From: Oscarella lobularis
Lineage: Eukaryota > Porifera > Homoscleromorpha > Homosclerophorida > Oscarellidae
DNA length: 64,000 bases
Direction: 5' to 3'
Assembly: GCF_947507565.1 (NCBI RefSeq)
Contig: NC_089187.1
Span: 1,488,001-1,552,000, forward strand
The position numbers were made by a program, and so were the translations under genes. The notes beneath the pieces are model-generated. The model made no database searches, was not told the origin of the DNA, and worked only from the letters and a program-made list of their open reading frames with translations. Below are positions 11,083 through 21,174 of this stretch, in pieces. Position 1 is the stretch's first letter. Each line of letters starts with the position of its first letter.

Positions 11083-11113
11083 TTTTGGCATATTTCACGC
11101 GCTATATTCTAAC

Positions 11114-12285
11114 GCTGTTGAAGAGGACGTGCAGCTTTAATGCAATTAAAGATGTAAGCGGCGTTTTGGCTTCGCGCTCGCTACCAAATAAGTCGCAGCG
11201 ATAAACTGTGAAGTTACCAAAGAACTTTCACGGCAGCGTTAGAAGGAGAAATGATAGACATGGATAGCCGCGCGGCTTATGCCTAAATCTAAATCTATAG
11301 CTCAAAATTCTTCAATTATCGCTACTTGTTTACATATACCCGATTCGGTCCAAGTTCTAGTTCTCCCGTAAGATCTGCAATAGACTGGGAGACGCGTTTT
11401 ATCTGCAAACAGTCCGCTTTTTCCAATTCGTCTGCCGATCGCGTCTTTTCGGGCTGAGTTGTCGCGTTATCCAACTGGAAAGATCTTTAAAAAGGTGGAC
11501 AATCTCTTTTTCGCTGACGCCGCATTCCAGGGACATGTAAATCGACTATAAAATAAATCAACCGCGTAAAACTCATATCAAATGTACCTGTGCTGAAAAC
11601 CAGATCAAGTCTGCGTACCCGTCTGCCGTGCGGCGAGGAAATATTTCAATCTTTTTTGATTGATGAAGCTTCTCCTCCTTCAACGGCTTGTTGCTTGTAC
11701 CTCTTGGCGAGGCTGATTACCATTCTGATGCTTGATGATGCTTGCTCGCACAGCCTGCTAGAGCACGAAACGCTTCCTCGTCGTCTGCGCTTTTGCAAGG
11801 ATTCACCGCCGTTTCGAATGGGCTGACAAGCAGTAGAGAAAGAAATCTGAGAAAGGTTGAAAGATATTTTGTAGAGGTAAATAGTCATGCAGTTACCTCT
11901 GATTACTGCAAAAGGAGAAATCGGATCCTCAAATTAGAAATTTGACAAATTTGTCACAGCTATCTTTGCAGTGTCTTTTTTATTATATTCCGTTTTGTAA
12001 TTACGAAGGCTGTGTTTAGAGAGGCCACACCTAGACCACGCCTCAGTAATTCAGGTTGATTGGTTAATAAAATTGTCTTTTTTCTCGCATCCGGTCCAGT
12101 GGAGGTTGAATGCGGTCTGGGCAAGAGAAGCTGCGACAATCGCCTGTGCATTTGGAATTCGTTGTTTTGCGACGGGGCAAACGATTGCGGTGACAATTTG
12201 GACGAGCATCAAAGCGCTAGTACGCATGAAGAGATCTGATCAACAAAATCATCACCGTTTTTTTCTCGTTTAGTTTCTTTAGTAT
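11114..12285. other. No supported gene
   Basis: Short overlapping frames on both strands (11590-11945, 11960-12273) show no recognisable domain. The stretch between the 19-bp-repeat element and the galactocerebrosidase relic is probably decayed sequence. Confidence 0.4.
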
Positions 12286-12289
12286 GCGG

Positions 12290-13335
12290 CATTTTCGAAG
12301 TCCCGTGAAGCTCAGCAACAAGAAGACACCCGTTGCCGAGGAGACGAAACAACCGCCGCTGCTGAGACAAGCGGCGACGAAAACGGATCCGTTCGTCTCC
12401 GCCATCGCGTCGCCCGTCACGTTAACGTCCATTCAGGTCTTTTCGCCGATTAGACTGTTCAGCTCTTTGGCGTCACCGCACCACTTAATCGGACGTTCCG
12501 TCACGACTTGACGCATCACTTTGCCGCGAGACGACAAGCCCGTGTCGAAAAAATTTTGAAGACGCCCTACTGATCGGCGAAATTCGACGCTTCACTAAAA
12601 TCGGCGTAACATAGGGCAGAAGAGTAGTAAATCGATTCCCAAATGAAATGCGCGAATCACTGTCGAAATTGTCGCGGCAGGGAAGCAGAAACGGAGCGGA
12701 AGCCGGAACGTTGGAATAGTTCCCTTTCTGCTTGCCGGTAGTCGTGCTCAGTGTCCATATAGACTGTCAACGTCAAGATTCAATGCAAATTGGCCGTTTT
12801 TGACCTGAACACGAATTACCAATGTGAAGATATATGGGAAGATATATACAAATTATTTGTTTTTCATATCTCACAATGACGCCGTCCATTTTTTCAAAGA
12901 AGACCGTAGAATTGCCGCTGAAGTCGTGATGGGTTTTCCACAGACTCAATTTTCGATACCGGCCTGAGAGATCGCGTAGAATAGACCAGGAACAACAAAT
13001 AGGGTTTTCAGCTCGTACAAGGCTTCCTTTTAATTGAAACATTGTCGTCTGCGACACTTCGTATTTGGGAAGCTCCCGACGAATGCAGGTCGAATGATTG
13101 TCACCTTTAATGAATTAATTATTTATTAATGAGAGTCAATTGATTGAAGGAAATATTTCACCATTGGCTCGATCACAATCGTCGCGTCTTTCTTATCGGG
13201 CAAAAGAAGCGACACGTAACTGCCTCCTTTATCCAAGTGACCGGTACCCGAGACGACCTTGAAGGAAGCCCAGCCAGGCTGAGTAAACTTAGGCGTGTTA
13301 GCTAAAGGAAGACTTAGAGAGATCATAAAGAAAGA
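12290..13335 (-). pseudogene. GALC-like: Galactocerebrosidase (GALC)-like pseudogene, C-terminal half
   Basis: GALC is a lysosomal glycoside hydrolase that removes galactose from galactosylceramide. The minus strand shows the C-terminal half in order. PKFTQPGWASFKVV, GHLDKGGSYVSLLL and DATIVIEPM come from exon 13130-13335. NHSTCIRRELPKYEVSQ and MFQLKGSL follow, with SLWKTHHDFSGNSTVFFEKM, ending at a GTGAGA donor near 12870. Next come TTTGKQKGNYSNVPAS, then SEASNFADQ and a stop. RQVVTERPIKWCGDAKEL and MDVNVTGDAMAE plus FVAACLSSGGC close the match. These follow the family's beta-sandwich and lectin-like region. Stops at 12567-12569 (TAG) and 12433-12435 (TGA in the position of a Trp), with frame changes, make it dead. 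The catalytic N-terminal barrel is absent; upstream lies unrelated sequence. Confidence 0.7.
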
Positions 13336-13374
13336 CTTCATGCAAAGCTGCAATCTTCCAAACATGAACCCCAA

Positions 13375-13525
13375 GTATCTCGTTCCTTTTCCGTTTGACG
13401 AACTTTTCCCTGTAAGACAAGCGACTTGTCTTCGTAGTTCTCTTTCATGGTGTGGAGTTCCTTTTTGATGAATTCTAATTGGTCAACGAGCCTCTTGTTT
13501 AATGGAAATCTCATTCGAAAGTTGA
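13375..13525 (-). pseudogene. Coiled-coil coding fragment between GALC relic and RT relic
   Basis: Minus-strand frame KRLVDQLEFIKKELHTMKE followed by NYEDKSLVLQGKVRQTEKER has heptad-like Leu/Ile spacing and a high Glu/Lys content, typical of a coiled coil. It joins without an intron to the DIRS-like RT sequence upstream and to GALC-like sequence downstream. I cannot assign a family. It may be an exon of a host gene trapped in the rearrangement. Confidence 0.35.
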
Positions 13526-13529
13526 GCCA

Positions 13530-14500
13530 AATTGCTCTAATGACCCGATGAACGACTGCTTGTCTCGCTTCTTTCCTGCCGGCCGTGATTGCCATGCCCT
13601 GACCTGCTGGCGCAGAGGCAGCAGCTTTTCATGTGGCAGCCGCATTACGCCTGCCACCATGTCTAACTCAATGCCCAAAAAGACGAGCGTTGAGCTCGAG
13701 CCGCCGATCTTGTCGGTTGCCACTGGCACTTCCAGCTGTTTGCAGACTTGCAACGTTGCCCGCAATTGTTGTTCGCCGTCCGACGACTGCGGACAGTCGT
13801 CGGACGCCCAATGAAGAGGAAGTCATTGACGTAATGCATGCCGATCCGAACGCCCCTCTGCAGCATGATCCAGACCAGTGCCTCCGCCACGGCGGAGAAA
13901 ATTGCCGGCGCGGATCGCAAGCCAAAGGGCAATACGGTGTCTACATAGATCTCGCCGCGCCACTGCATGACTAGGAATTGGCGGTCCGCCGGATGCACGG
14001 GGATATTCGCTATGCGCTTTGGATGTCAAGCATGGCTAGCGTAGCCCCAGGACGGAGCTGCCAGCAACAGCGCACGGCGTCCAGGTCTACGCGGATATAT
14101 CGACTCGAGCACAAGTCCGGGCGGATCGCGTCGTTGATGCTGCTGCCCTTGGGAGACGATAGGTCCACGATCAGCCGCCACCGCCCCGGTTTGTGAGGCT
14201 TGGGGATCACCCCGAACGGGCCTATACCCACCCAACGCGCGTGCTGTAACGGAACGGGACCCACCACTCTGCAGAACGGCGCACGCGTGGTCGTTTGCGC
14301 GCTGCGCCGCCGTACCCAATCTGGAATCCTTCTGACAGTCCGTTAATAAGCCACGCTTAATAAGCGTCGATCGGGATGAGCTCGCATGCCGTCCGCCCAG
14401 GCCAATCCGAGATGACGACCCGGTTGCCCATGCCTTAGAGAGACCACGAACGGTACGCACCGGGGCTAGACTGCACACGTCTAGGAACCGGTCAAGCATG
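13530..14500 (-). pseudogene. DIRS-like reverse transcriptase fragment
   Basis: Minus-strand blocks GPFGVIPKPHKPGRWRLIVD, LSSPKGSSINDAI, MLDIQSAYR-type region, ADRQFLVMQWRGEIYVDTVL, PFGLRSAPAIFSAVAEAL, HYVNDFLFIG and FLGIELDMVAGVMRLP are the RT core of DIRS-type tyrosine-recombinase retroelements. The catalytic YVDD-like box reads YVND. Frames change near 14030 and 13740. The RNase H and recombinase parts are missing: the reading ends at about 13530 after the LIGSLEQ-like block. The reaction would be RNA-templated DNA synthesis, but this copy is dead. Confidence 0.7.
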
Positions 14501-14617
14501 GTTTAATGCATGACGCAACGCGCGACTACCAGCTACGCGGCAACAGAGGCCCGAACCCAACACTATAGTACTAGCGACGCGTGCGTGGGTCTACGGCGAA
14601 TCGCGACGTGTGAAGGC

Positions 14618-14790
14618 TTTTCAACTTCGCGCAGAATGGCTGTCGCTTCCGCACGAATTGCGTTTATCGACACGCTTGCGATAAGTGCGGTAAAGTGCAT
14701 CGCACCCTCGATTGCAAAACTGCGGCGCAGACACCGCAGTCGGCTCAAGGACAGCGCGCGGCGTCACCCAGGCAGCAGAATGCTCGAAGC
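14618..14790 (+). pseudogene. Gag-type zinc-knuckle fragment on the opposite strand
   Basis: Plus-strand reading FNFAQNGCRFRTNCVYRHAC followed by DKCGKVHRTLDC has the C-x5-C-x5-C-x2-C-x3-H-x4-C type spacing found at the C-terminus of gag-like proteins of DIRS-type elements. It is out of frame with an upstream TGA. It lies on the strand opposite to the RT fragment at 13530-14500, so the locus is inverted or made from two copies. Confidence 0.5.
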
Positions 14791-14894
14791 AAAGAAAATA
14801 GCGCAAAGCTCCCAGATTGCGAAAACTTTCGCGCAAGCATTGGGTGGCTCGACAAATTTCTACGACGGTTCAATTTTACTTTGCGTGCCACTAC

Positions 14895-15960
14895 GACAGC
14901 CTGCCAGCGTCCTCCCTCTGACTTGATTGAAAAAAATTGTCAGCTTTATCATTTTTGTAAGAAAGCACCAAAAGAGGATGCGTCGGCTGAAACGACGGTT
15001 TCGGCCTGGGATTGTAGTGAGCCAAAACCGCAGTAGAAGCTAGAATCTGCCTGATCTTGTCAAAGGCATCAGATTGTGCGCTACCCCAAAGCGAATGGTT
15101 TTCTTTGACAGAAAGGTGCGTAGCGCTTCTGTTAGCTCCGCGGGATTTGCCTAGGTGAATGACCATGCCAATAAATCGACGGACGTTTGACACATGTTTC
15201 GGGGACTGCATCTCCTGGATAGCTTTGACTTTTTCAGGATCGCTTGTGATCTCGTTGGTATCGACGTATAGACCGAGAAATTTGACTGACTCGACAGAGA
15301 ACTTGCACTTGTCGGCGTTGAGTTATCCTGCGTCAACGAGCCGTTTGCACTTTGTAGTTCCGAAAACAAGACAGTCAATCGTCATGCAGACAACTCTTGG
15401 TAATCCGGATAGAATTTGCTGCATCTTCAGTTGAAAGACTTCTGGAGCAGAGGTGATTCCGAAAGGCAGCATATTGAAGCAAAAGCGTCCAAACGGGGTG
15501 ATGAAGGTAGGTGATGAAGGTAGTCAGGAGAGCTGACTCTTTAGCTGACTCTTTAGCTAGGCGAATCTGCCACTATCCACTGGCGTCAATGTGCGTGAAG
15601 ACCTTGACTCCGCACAACTGAGCAAGAATGTGATCAACGGCGGGAGAAGCATTAGACGAGCTCATTTCACGCATTCATTAAGCTTTCCAAGGTCGACACA
15701 GACACGAACCTTGAGTCTGCTTTTAGGCACGACGACCATGGCGGAGCACAACTCTGTTGGCTCTACGACCGGCGTAATCACTCCAATCAACTTCTTGCGC
15801 TGTAATTCAGCTTCGACTCTGTCCATTAGCGGAAGTGGTACGCGTCGGGATGTCCTAAGCGCAAAGGGTGTGGCTCCTTCCCGTAGTTGGATGCTGTACT
15901 CGACCAGCATACGAGACCTCGAAACAAACTGGGGAATTTTCGGTGGGCATCAAGAGACGA
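14895..15960 (-). pseudogene. Ty3/Gypsy reverse transcriptase relic
   Basis: Minus strand: YSIQLREGATPFALRTSRRV, EAELQRKKLIGVITPV, CSAMVVVPKSRLKVRVCVDL, THIDAS, TFITPFGRFCFNMLPFGITS, APEVFQLKMQQIL, LNADKCKFSVESVKFLGLYV and EMQSPKHVSNVRRFIGM, then the start of the RNase H region (DAFDKIRQILAS). This is the RT-RNase H order of Ty3/Gypsy. The catalytic YxDD box is destroyed (reads MTID), and the frame changes at least four times. No LTR, integrase or gag is seen beside it. It abuts the DIRS-like pieces, so two retroelement relics are joined here. Confidence 0.72.
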
Positions 15961-16159
15961 GGACCTTGCAGCGAGGAGTTCCGCTGGGCGCTTATGATTC
16001 CTAGTGAACGAAGTGCTGGCTTTCCCGAAAGGGCGTGCCTGAGAGGTCGAATGACCTAAGAACAAATGCATGGTGTTTTACGACTGGTGTACGAGAAACG
16101 CATTTCCTCTAAGATGTCAACACCAGACGCGCCATCGCCGTCGACGAAGTCAGACGTAA

Positions 16160-16545
16160 ACTCCACTCACTCCACAGCGAATTAAGAATATTGTGTTGGA
16201 TGGCTTAGCAATACCTAATGGAACAGTTAGAATGGTGTTTGCAACAATGGCCTTAGGAATGGGTGTTAACCTCAAGGGCGTTATAAGAATAATTCATTAC
16301 GGATCGCCATCAAGTTTGCGGGAGGGGTGGAAGAACGGGAGAGGAAGCAACGTCTGTTATTTATTGGAAAAGATGGATTGCCCTATGTACAGTAATCCTA
16401 ATGAATTTCGACAAAAGGAAGTATGCGACGTTCGGAAATACCTCAAAAACAATACCACTTGCCGTAGGCAGTGGCTGCTATCATACTTTGATTAAAGTAT
16501 TAGTAATCAATGTGAAAGATGTTGCGATGTGTGTCGAGAGAGAGA
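16160..16545 (+). pseudogene. RecQ-like helicase C-terminal fragment (copy 1)
   Basis: The frame TPQRIKNIVLDGLAIPNGTV runs into RMVFATMALGMGVNLKGV and IIHYGSPSSLREG. This matches helicase motif V and the approach to motif VI of RecQ-like SF2 helicases. Motif VI (normally QExGRAGRDG) is degraded to REGWKNGRGSN. The reading continues with EVCDVRKYLKN and CRRQWLLSYFD. After a TAA near 16493 it reaches CERCCDVC, the zinc-binding end. RecQ enzymes unwind DNA 3' to 5'; this piece lacks motifs I-IV and is dead. It points toward the DUF6589-like fragment at 17306-17893, tail to tail. Confidence 0.65.
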
Positions 16546-16599
16546 ACGGAAGAATTAAAATATATTCATTGTTATTTATTCAGCTGAATGTGCAACAGG

Positions 16600-17300
16600 T
16601 TAGTCTCTGTATAGTTACTATTGAAATCTGATAGTAATTTTTGTATGTTTTAGTGCTATCTGCAAAATGTGGAGCAAAATTGGCCGAATTTCAACGCTGC
16701 GCTTTTACATTTGACTTGGAACGAAGCGCGAAGTCACTTCGACCTTGTCCTTACCGGATCTTTATCGTGCTCTATGACTTATCAGACGGCGTTGCCGCCC
16801 ACGTCTGCCGATATCATCGATCAAGTGACTCAGCAAGCACCACGGACAACGCCAGCGTGGATTCGGCGCGCTGACGCAACGATAAGGGGCGGGCGGGGCA
16901 ATAAGGGGGTGGGAATCGCCGTTTGGCAGCCTTAGCTGACGTTGAGAGGTGATAATATCTATGTTGTTGGGGAGTATGCAGTCGGCACCCAAGATGAAGT
17001 TGGTAAAAATCGGAGATACGCGGAAACGCTGTTGGGCCGACCAAGTACCGAAGGTGTACTACTTAATACTGACGTTGTCGCAAGATGACGGCAGTATGTC
17101 ACTTTCGGCTAGAGAACGTCGTGTTTTCACCTGTAAAGAGAACGACTTCTATGTCTAAACATTGAAAATGCCAGCAGTCTTACCCGTCTAAGATCAGGCA
17201 ATGGCTGAGACATTGTCAATCCCTCAAAGTCGATCACAAGTCGAGTGGTCATGTCTCATCGCTGTAAATGTTTGTCTACAGTTGAGGAGAAGTCTCAATT
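16600..17300. other. No supported gene
   Basis: Overlapping frames of 70-90 codons on both strands around 16640-17158 have no recognisable domain. The stretch separates the RecQ-like and DUF6589-like fragments. Confidence 0.4.
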
Positions 17301-17305
17301 AATAA

Positions 17306-17893
17306 ATTAATGAGTAAAATTGAAACACATTTGAGTACCAGATCTTTCATGATGAATACCCTTTGTCATATTTAAATTGTCATAAGTCAGAATTCTAGGC
17401 GTTAATTGGGCTTTTGCTGGAGCAACCGCTGTGTTAGCAACAGATTTGAGGTAGTCCCAAGAATGAGTGTAGGATGCCGCGACCCCCAAGCGGTTCATTC
17501 CCCTCATAACCTAATTTTAGTAATACCGTAATTTTTTTAAATAAGACCCTTGTAGCTGAAAATACGTACCTGTTTACTTGTTGCATGACTTATCATAAAC
17601 ATAGAAATTTGACTTGGAAAATTCATTGCAGCGGCGGATCGGGATCTGTGCTTCATTATCATAGTAATAATATAGCCAACAGCACTTTCCCTCTGATCAC
17701 AGTCAATATCTCGAGAAATTGACGGTGGGGATATCAAAGTCTGGATAAGAGTGAAAAGGTTATTTGAGTGCAATTTCATTTTTTCCACATGCTGCGGAAA
17801 AGAATATCCGGAGTCTGCTTCGGCGCTGACGAGATGATCAATTTCGGATGATAGAATTTGTGCTGCCAATTGCCAGTCTACTTCCGGCTTCAA
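17306..17893 (-). pseudogene. DUF6589-like gene fragment (copy 1)
   Basis: Two exons on the minus strand are joined by a 59-bp GT-AG intron (17511-17569) that keeps the frame. Exon A reads VDWQLAAQILSSEIDHLVSA and AVGYIITMIMKHRSRSAAAM to ISMFMISHATSKQ. Exon B reads VMRGMNRLGVAASYTHSWDY then PRILTYDNLNMTKGIHHERS. The YDNxN motif after a helical region is the hallmark I associate with DUF6589 proteins, which are multicopy in fungi and invertebrates and probably transposon-derived. The C-terminal half is missing. A convergent RecQ-like fragment lies about 760 bp away. Confidence 0.5.
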
Positions 17894-17899
17894 CGTTTG

Positions 17900-18480
17900 T
17901 GTACGACCTATTGCAAATCTCTATTAGAATTACACTCTTTAGCCTATTTACCCTTACTCCGTCCCAGGTCTGCTGCCTTCATTTTTGTACGAATTCCAGT
18001 GTACACCCATCCTGCTGATCGCTTCAGTCTCTGAGCGTTCGGGAAAGCGGAACGAGCCAATTTTCCGATCTCGACGTGACTCAGATCGCGGCCAAACTTC
18101 GACCGCACGGCAGTTTGCATGTCAGTTACAGCGACTGAATCGCTGTAGTCTGATTCATTGTACTGCTGGCGTAACCTGCGAAAGCAAAATGCATGCTAAT
18201 CACTGCTGCGACATTGAAAGTCGTACCAGTCACAGCGAGCGGAAAGAGAAACTGTTTCGTCCTCCATAATGATACAGCTAGTAGCGTGCGTGACGTTCTT
18301 CAACCCGAAAAGGACCGATTGAAAAGGTGACGATTTCATTGTCGATTTGGCCAATGTAGAGCGCGGGTAAGGCAATTGCGTTAAGAGGGTGCTACGCTAC
18401 GTATTTAATCAGTCATGTGACAAGCCACGCCAACGAGCGGAGGACCCAAACCCACAAAAGGGGGAGGCACGTGACAAGTC
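17900..18480. other. No supported gene
   Basis: A 94-codon plus-strand frame (17985-18269) shows no known domain. Nothing else is supported. Confidence 0.35.
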
Positions 18481-18487
18481 AAGTACC

Positions 18488-18552
18488 AGGCCCTTCTCCC
18501 CTACCGTGTTTATACGGGAGATCAGGGAGAAGGGACTGGCTTGCGAGGCTAG
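18488..18552. repeat. CCCTTCTCC hairpin repeat, copy 1
   Basis: CCCTTCTCCC and its inverse GGGAGAAGGG enclose about 24 bases containing GTTTATAC. The sequence TTGCGAGGCTAG follows. A second copy lies at 46589-46638. A hairpin shortly before CTAG followed by T is the form of a Helitron 3' end, but a SINE-like or MITE-like repeat is also possible. Confidence 0.55.
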
Positions 18553-18774
18553 TAACTAAAGATGGTCGCATTCAAACGTATGACGTCATAATGAAGACAA
18601 ACACCCCGGACATTGTGCACCCAATAAGGAAGCGCCCGACGTCGCCCGAGAAAAAAGAGATGGCCAGTCGTCACCGCGCGGATCGTTGGAGATGTTTGCA
18701 CCGCAAGAAAGTGCGTCAGAAATCGTAGCAAATGAGCCTTAGCGGTTCAAACGAAAGGTTCTGACGTCATCAAA

Positions 18775-18985
18775 GATGGCCGCCGCTCTTAGTAGTATAG
18801 ATGAATGTCTTACGTCCTTCTTCATCCGTTTGATCTCCTCATCCTTCTTGCCTAGTTGTTCGGTCATGTCCTTCAACAAAAAGCGATTATTTGACAAAAG
18901 TGGTATTTATGAGTGTCTTACGTCATATTTCATCTTTTCGATTTCCTCCTCCTTTCTCCTTCAACTAAAAAGCGATTATATGACA
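18775..18985 (-). pseudogene. Two tandem coiled-coil exon-like pieces
   Basis: On the minus strand, DMTEQLGKKDEEIKRMKKD is followed by a GTAAGA donor near 18809 and preceded by an acceptor-like TTGAAG. A diverged second copy (RKEEEIEKMKYD with the same GTAAGA donor) lies about 115 bp upstream, near 18920-18965, flanked by the same sequence (AGCGATTAT and ACAAAAGT). This looks like a duplicated exon of a coiled-coil gene. The second copy is not a multiple of three. No further exons were found. Confidence 0.3.
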
Positions 18986-19125
18986 AAAGTAGTCCTACAG
19001 TATTTATCGGTGTCTGACAAAGATTCGAAGACAGTTACTTCGTCGTCTTTCTCCTTCTCCTAGAAATTAATACGTATAGTCTGTCCAGACTCTTAGGCTG
19101 AAGTTCGAAGAAACCGTGTGAATAT

Positions 19126-19295
19126 TAGAACAGGTACGTTTTGGGGGCCACCCTGAATCAAAATTATGACGTCACACTATGTTGTGCACTCGCGTACGGT
19201 AAGCGGTGGGAGGCTCTGCATGATGGCAACACGGTTAACACCGGGCCATCATTCTCTAGTAGAACAGGTACGTTTTGGGTGCCACCCTGAATCAA
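19126..19295 (+). repeat. 36-bp direct repeat flanking about 98 bp
   Basis: The string TAGAACAGGTACGTTTTGGG, followed by G/T and GCCACCCTGAATCAA, occurs at 19126-19161 and again at 19260-19295 with one difference. It may be a local duplication or parts of a dispersed repeat. Confidence 0.8.
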
Positions 19296-19559
19296 TTAGC
19301 GCGTTTTCTTTGCGAATTTTGACTCGCACGAACCGTTTGACCGCTCGGGGTTGTTATACTAACGTTCGTCAATCGCGAGGCGGTGCTCGATGTGTTGTTG
19401 CAGTCGCTTACGAGAAATGTGGAGGACGGCGGTTTTAGTTGTCCTTTCGACCTGATCGCCGCCGACGGAGCTTCTGCTGGCGGATGACCTTTTTGTCCAA
19501 GCTGTTGCAGCCTCGTTGGCCTCGGAATTATCCGAATGTCGCTCATTTTCTTTCGCGGA

Positions 19560-19715
19560 TATCCTTCGCATGCGCTAGCTCCGAACCCCAATCGAGGCAA
19601 CGCGCGTTCTTTACTTGACAACCAAACAACAGGGGGCGGGAGAGGCTGACATCGTTGATTTTCATGCAGTAGGTCGCACCTCCCTTTGTGACAGAAACAG
19701 TTGCGTCGCTCATGG
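19560..19715 (-). CDS. Short unrecognised frame beginning MSDATVSVTKGG
   Basis: From an ATG near 19713 the minus strand reads MSDATVSVTKGGATYCMKIN followed by DVSLSRPLLFGCQVKNARCL, about 55 codons to near 19560. After that the phase is unclear. It has balanced composition and no stops, so it might be a first exon, but no splice partner or domain is recognised. Function unknown. Confidence 0.2.
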
Positions 19716-19799
19716 TTTTGGAACGTCCGGCGAGAATGGCAGAGAGAACAAGAGATGAGCAGGACAGTTCGATACTTAGGTTTTATAGGCCTTTGCAAA

Positions 19800-20290
19800 G
19801 GAAGCTCTTAGCAACGGAACAGACGTCACGCCAAATTTGCAATCTAATAATTTAGGTTGTACTGCGGAAATCGCGTCGATGGATGCTAAAACTACAACGT
19901 TGTCGTTGGAAACGTATAACAATTGCGTAGCATTTTCCTTGTTGATATTTTTTGTCGTTGATTGTCTCCTATTTGAAACCGAACTTACGCATTTGGAGGC
20001 CAAAAATTAGCCGCAAAGGCACGACAGGGTGGAATAGATGTCATTTTGACATCCACAACTCCATATATGCCAAATGTATGGGCACTAATGCATAAGGCTA
20101 GGAGCTGGAAGGAGTACCGCTTCGTAGGAAGACATCAATCGGTAAGACGAAGCGATTAGGCGAATATCGAAAAACCGTTACAGCGCCCCTTTAAATGAAG
20201 GTTGTCGATTGTAAATTAAAATAGAAAATTTCTTATGTTGGCAAAGGTACTTTGAAAGACATAGGATCCATATTCATCGCCGATTTTGTG
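19800..20290. other. No supported gene
   Basis: Only short frames; nothing recognisable. Confidence 0.35.
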
Positions 20291-20310
20291 TCGCGAATTG
20301 GCCGTGCATA

Positions 20311-20613
20311 CTAAGGAAAGAAAGTTGGATGTGAAGTAGAGAAATCAAGTATATCTGACGAATCCAGCGACTTAGTAAGCACAAAAACATAATCGCGGTG
20401 TTGTCTAATGATAGGACAACGCGATAAATCCATGTTGAGCCTAAAGTACCGTTTGCAGAGAGCGATAGAGGGTGCAGCGTTATCGTGTGAAAAACCGCCC
20501 ACTTCGTGACGTAATCGAGCATAGCATCGCATTGGCAGCTGTAATTCATGTAAAAACGCTTCGACGGTGTTCTGCAATGTCTTGCGAAGCGTCTCGAAGC
20601 GATTCCGTAACAA
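20311..20613 (-). CDS. Unrecognised 100-codon frame
   Basis: An uninterrupted minus-strand frame reads FETLRKTLQNTVEAFLHELQ, LPMRCYARLRHEVGGFSHDN and LNMDLSRCPIIRQHRDYVFV. Composition is balanced and protein-like, but I recognise no domain, and a second open frame overlaps it. It could be an exon of a decayed element. Function unknown. Confidence 0.25.
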   Translation of the reverse strand: MLRNRFETLRKTLQNTVEAFLHELQLPMRCYARLRHEVGGFSHDNAAPSIALCKRYFRLNMDLSRCPIIRQHRDYVFVLTKSLDSSDILDFSTSHPTFFP

Positions 20614-21174
20614 AATTCGCTATCGAGACGGTACGCGAGGGTGCATAGCGCGCGATGTGAGAAATTGGAGCAAAATAATGATAAAATAGCATACTGCTGG
20701 CTTGAGACAAAATAAAACTTACCTTGGCACGACAGAATAGTGGTTTAGCACCAAAAGAGAATATAGGGACGAAACGGAAGAGTATTGGAGGCTCCTGTAC
20801 GGGTACCTGGCGTAACAGTGCATAAAGGAAATGTCACGTGATAGCGCGAGTTACATATCCCTCTTCTATTATATCCCTGCCGACACCAAGCGATAGTGCC
20901 GCAGCTGACTTTGGAAAGACACGTCTTTGATGCCGTGAGAAAAGTGCTAATATCCATGTTTGCTCTGCATTGTTCATGCTGTAATTAGGTTGGGCCAACA
21001 TATGGCAGGAAAATGATGAAAGGATATCTTGTGAGAAAGGTGAGAAAGGGCGTGCGTGCAAATGAAAAGAGTTTCCGATGCTTTTAAAGCTGTGTCTCTG
21101 ACGCACCATGCAAACGCCCCTCCAATGAAATAATGTACGTAGAAAACATTTTCACTTCTTCTCGCATTATTACG

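Larger units (their letters stand above)
9615..11113. mobile_element. 1.5-kb element with inverted ends made of a 19-bp repeat
   Basis: The left end (9615-9641) and the inverse of the right end (11087-11113) match over 27 bp with four differences. Both continue through CCAAAAGGTTGGGATCG into an array of the 19-bp unit GTTGGGATCGTTAGTTTGG. There are about 4.5 copies on the left (9646-9731) and about 13 copies in inverse orientation on the right (10840-11082). Together they form inverted repeats over 110 bp long. The interior carries a broken gene on the minus strand (10216-10745) and no transposase that I recognise. I read it as a non-autonomous DNA transposon. The target duplication and superfamily are not evident. 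Confidence 0.65.

Noticed and set aside
10771-11112. 113-codon Pro/Asn/Gln-rich frame
   Set aside because: Translation of the 19-bp repeat array.
19126-19295. Direct repeats as a possible CRISPR-like array
   Set aside because: Only two copies with one 98-bp interval in a eukaryotic context.
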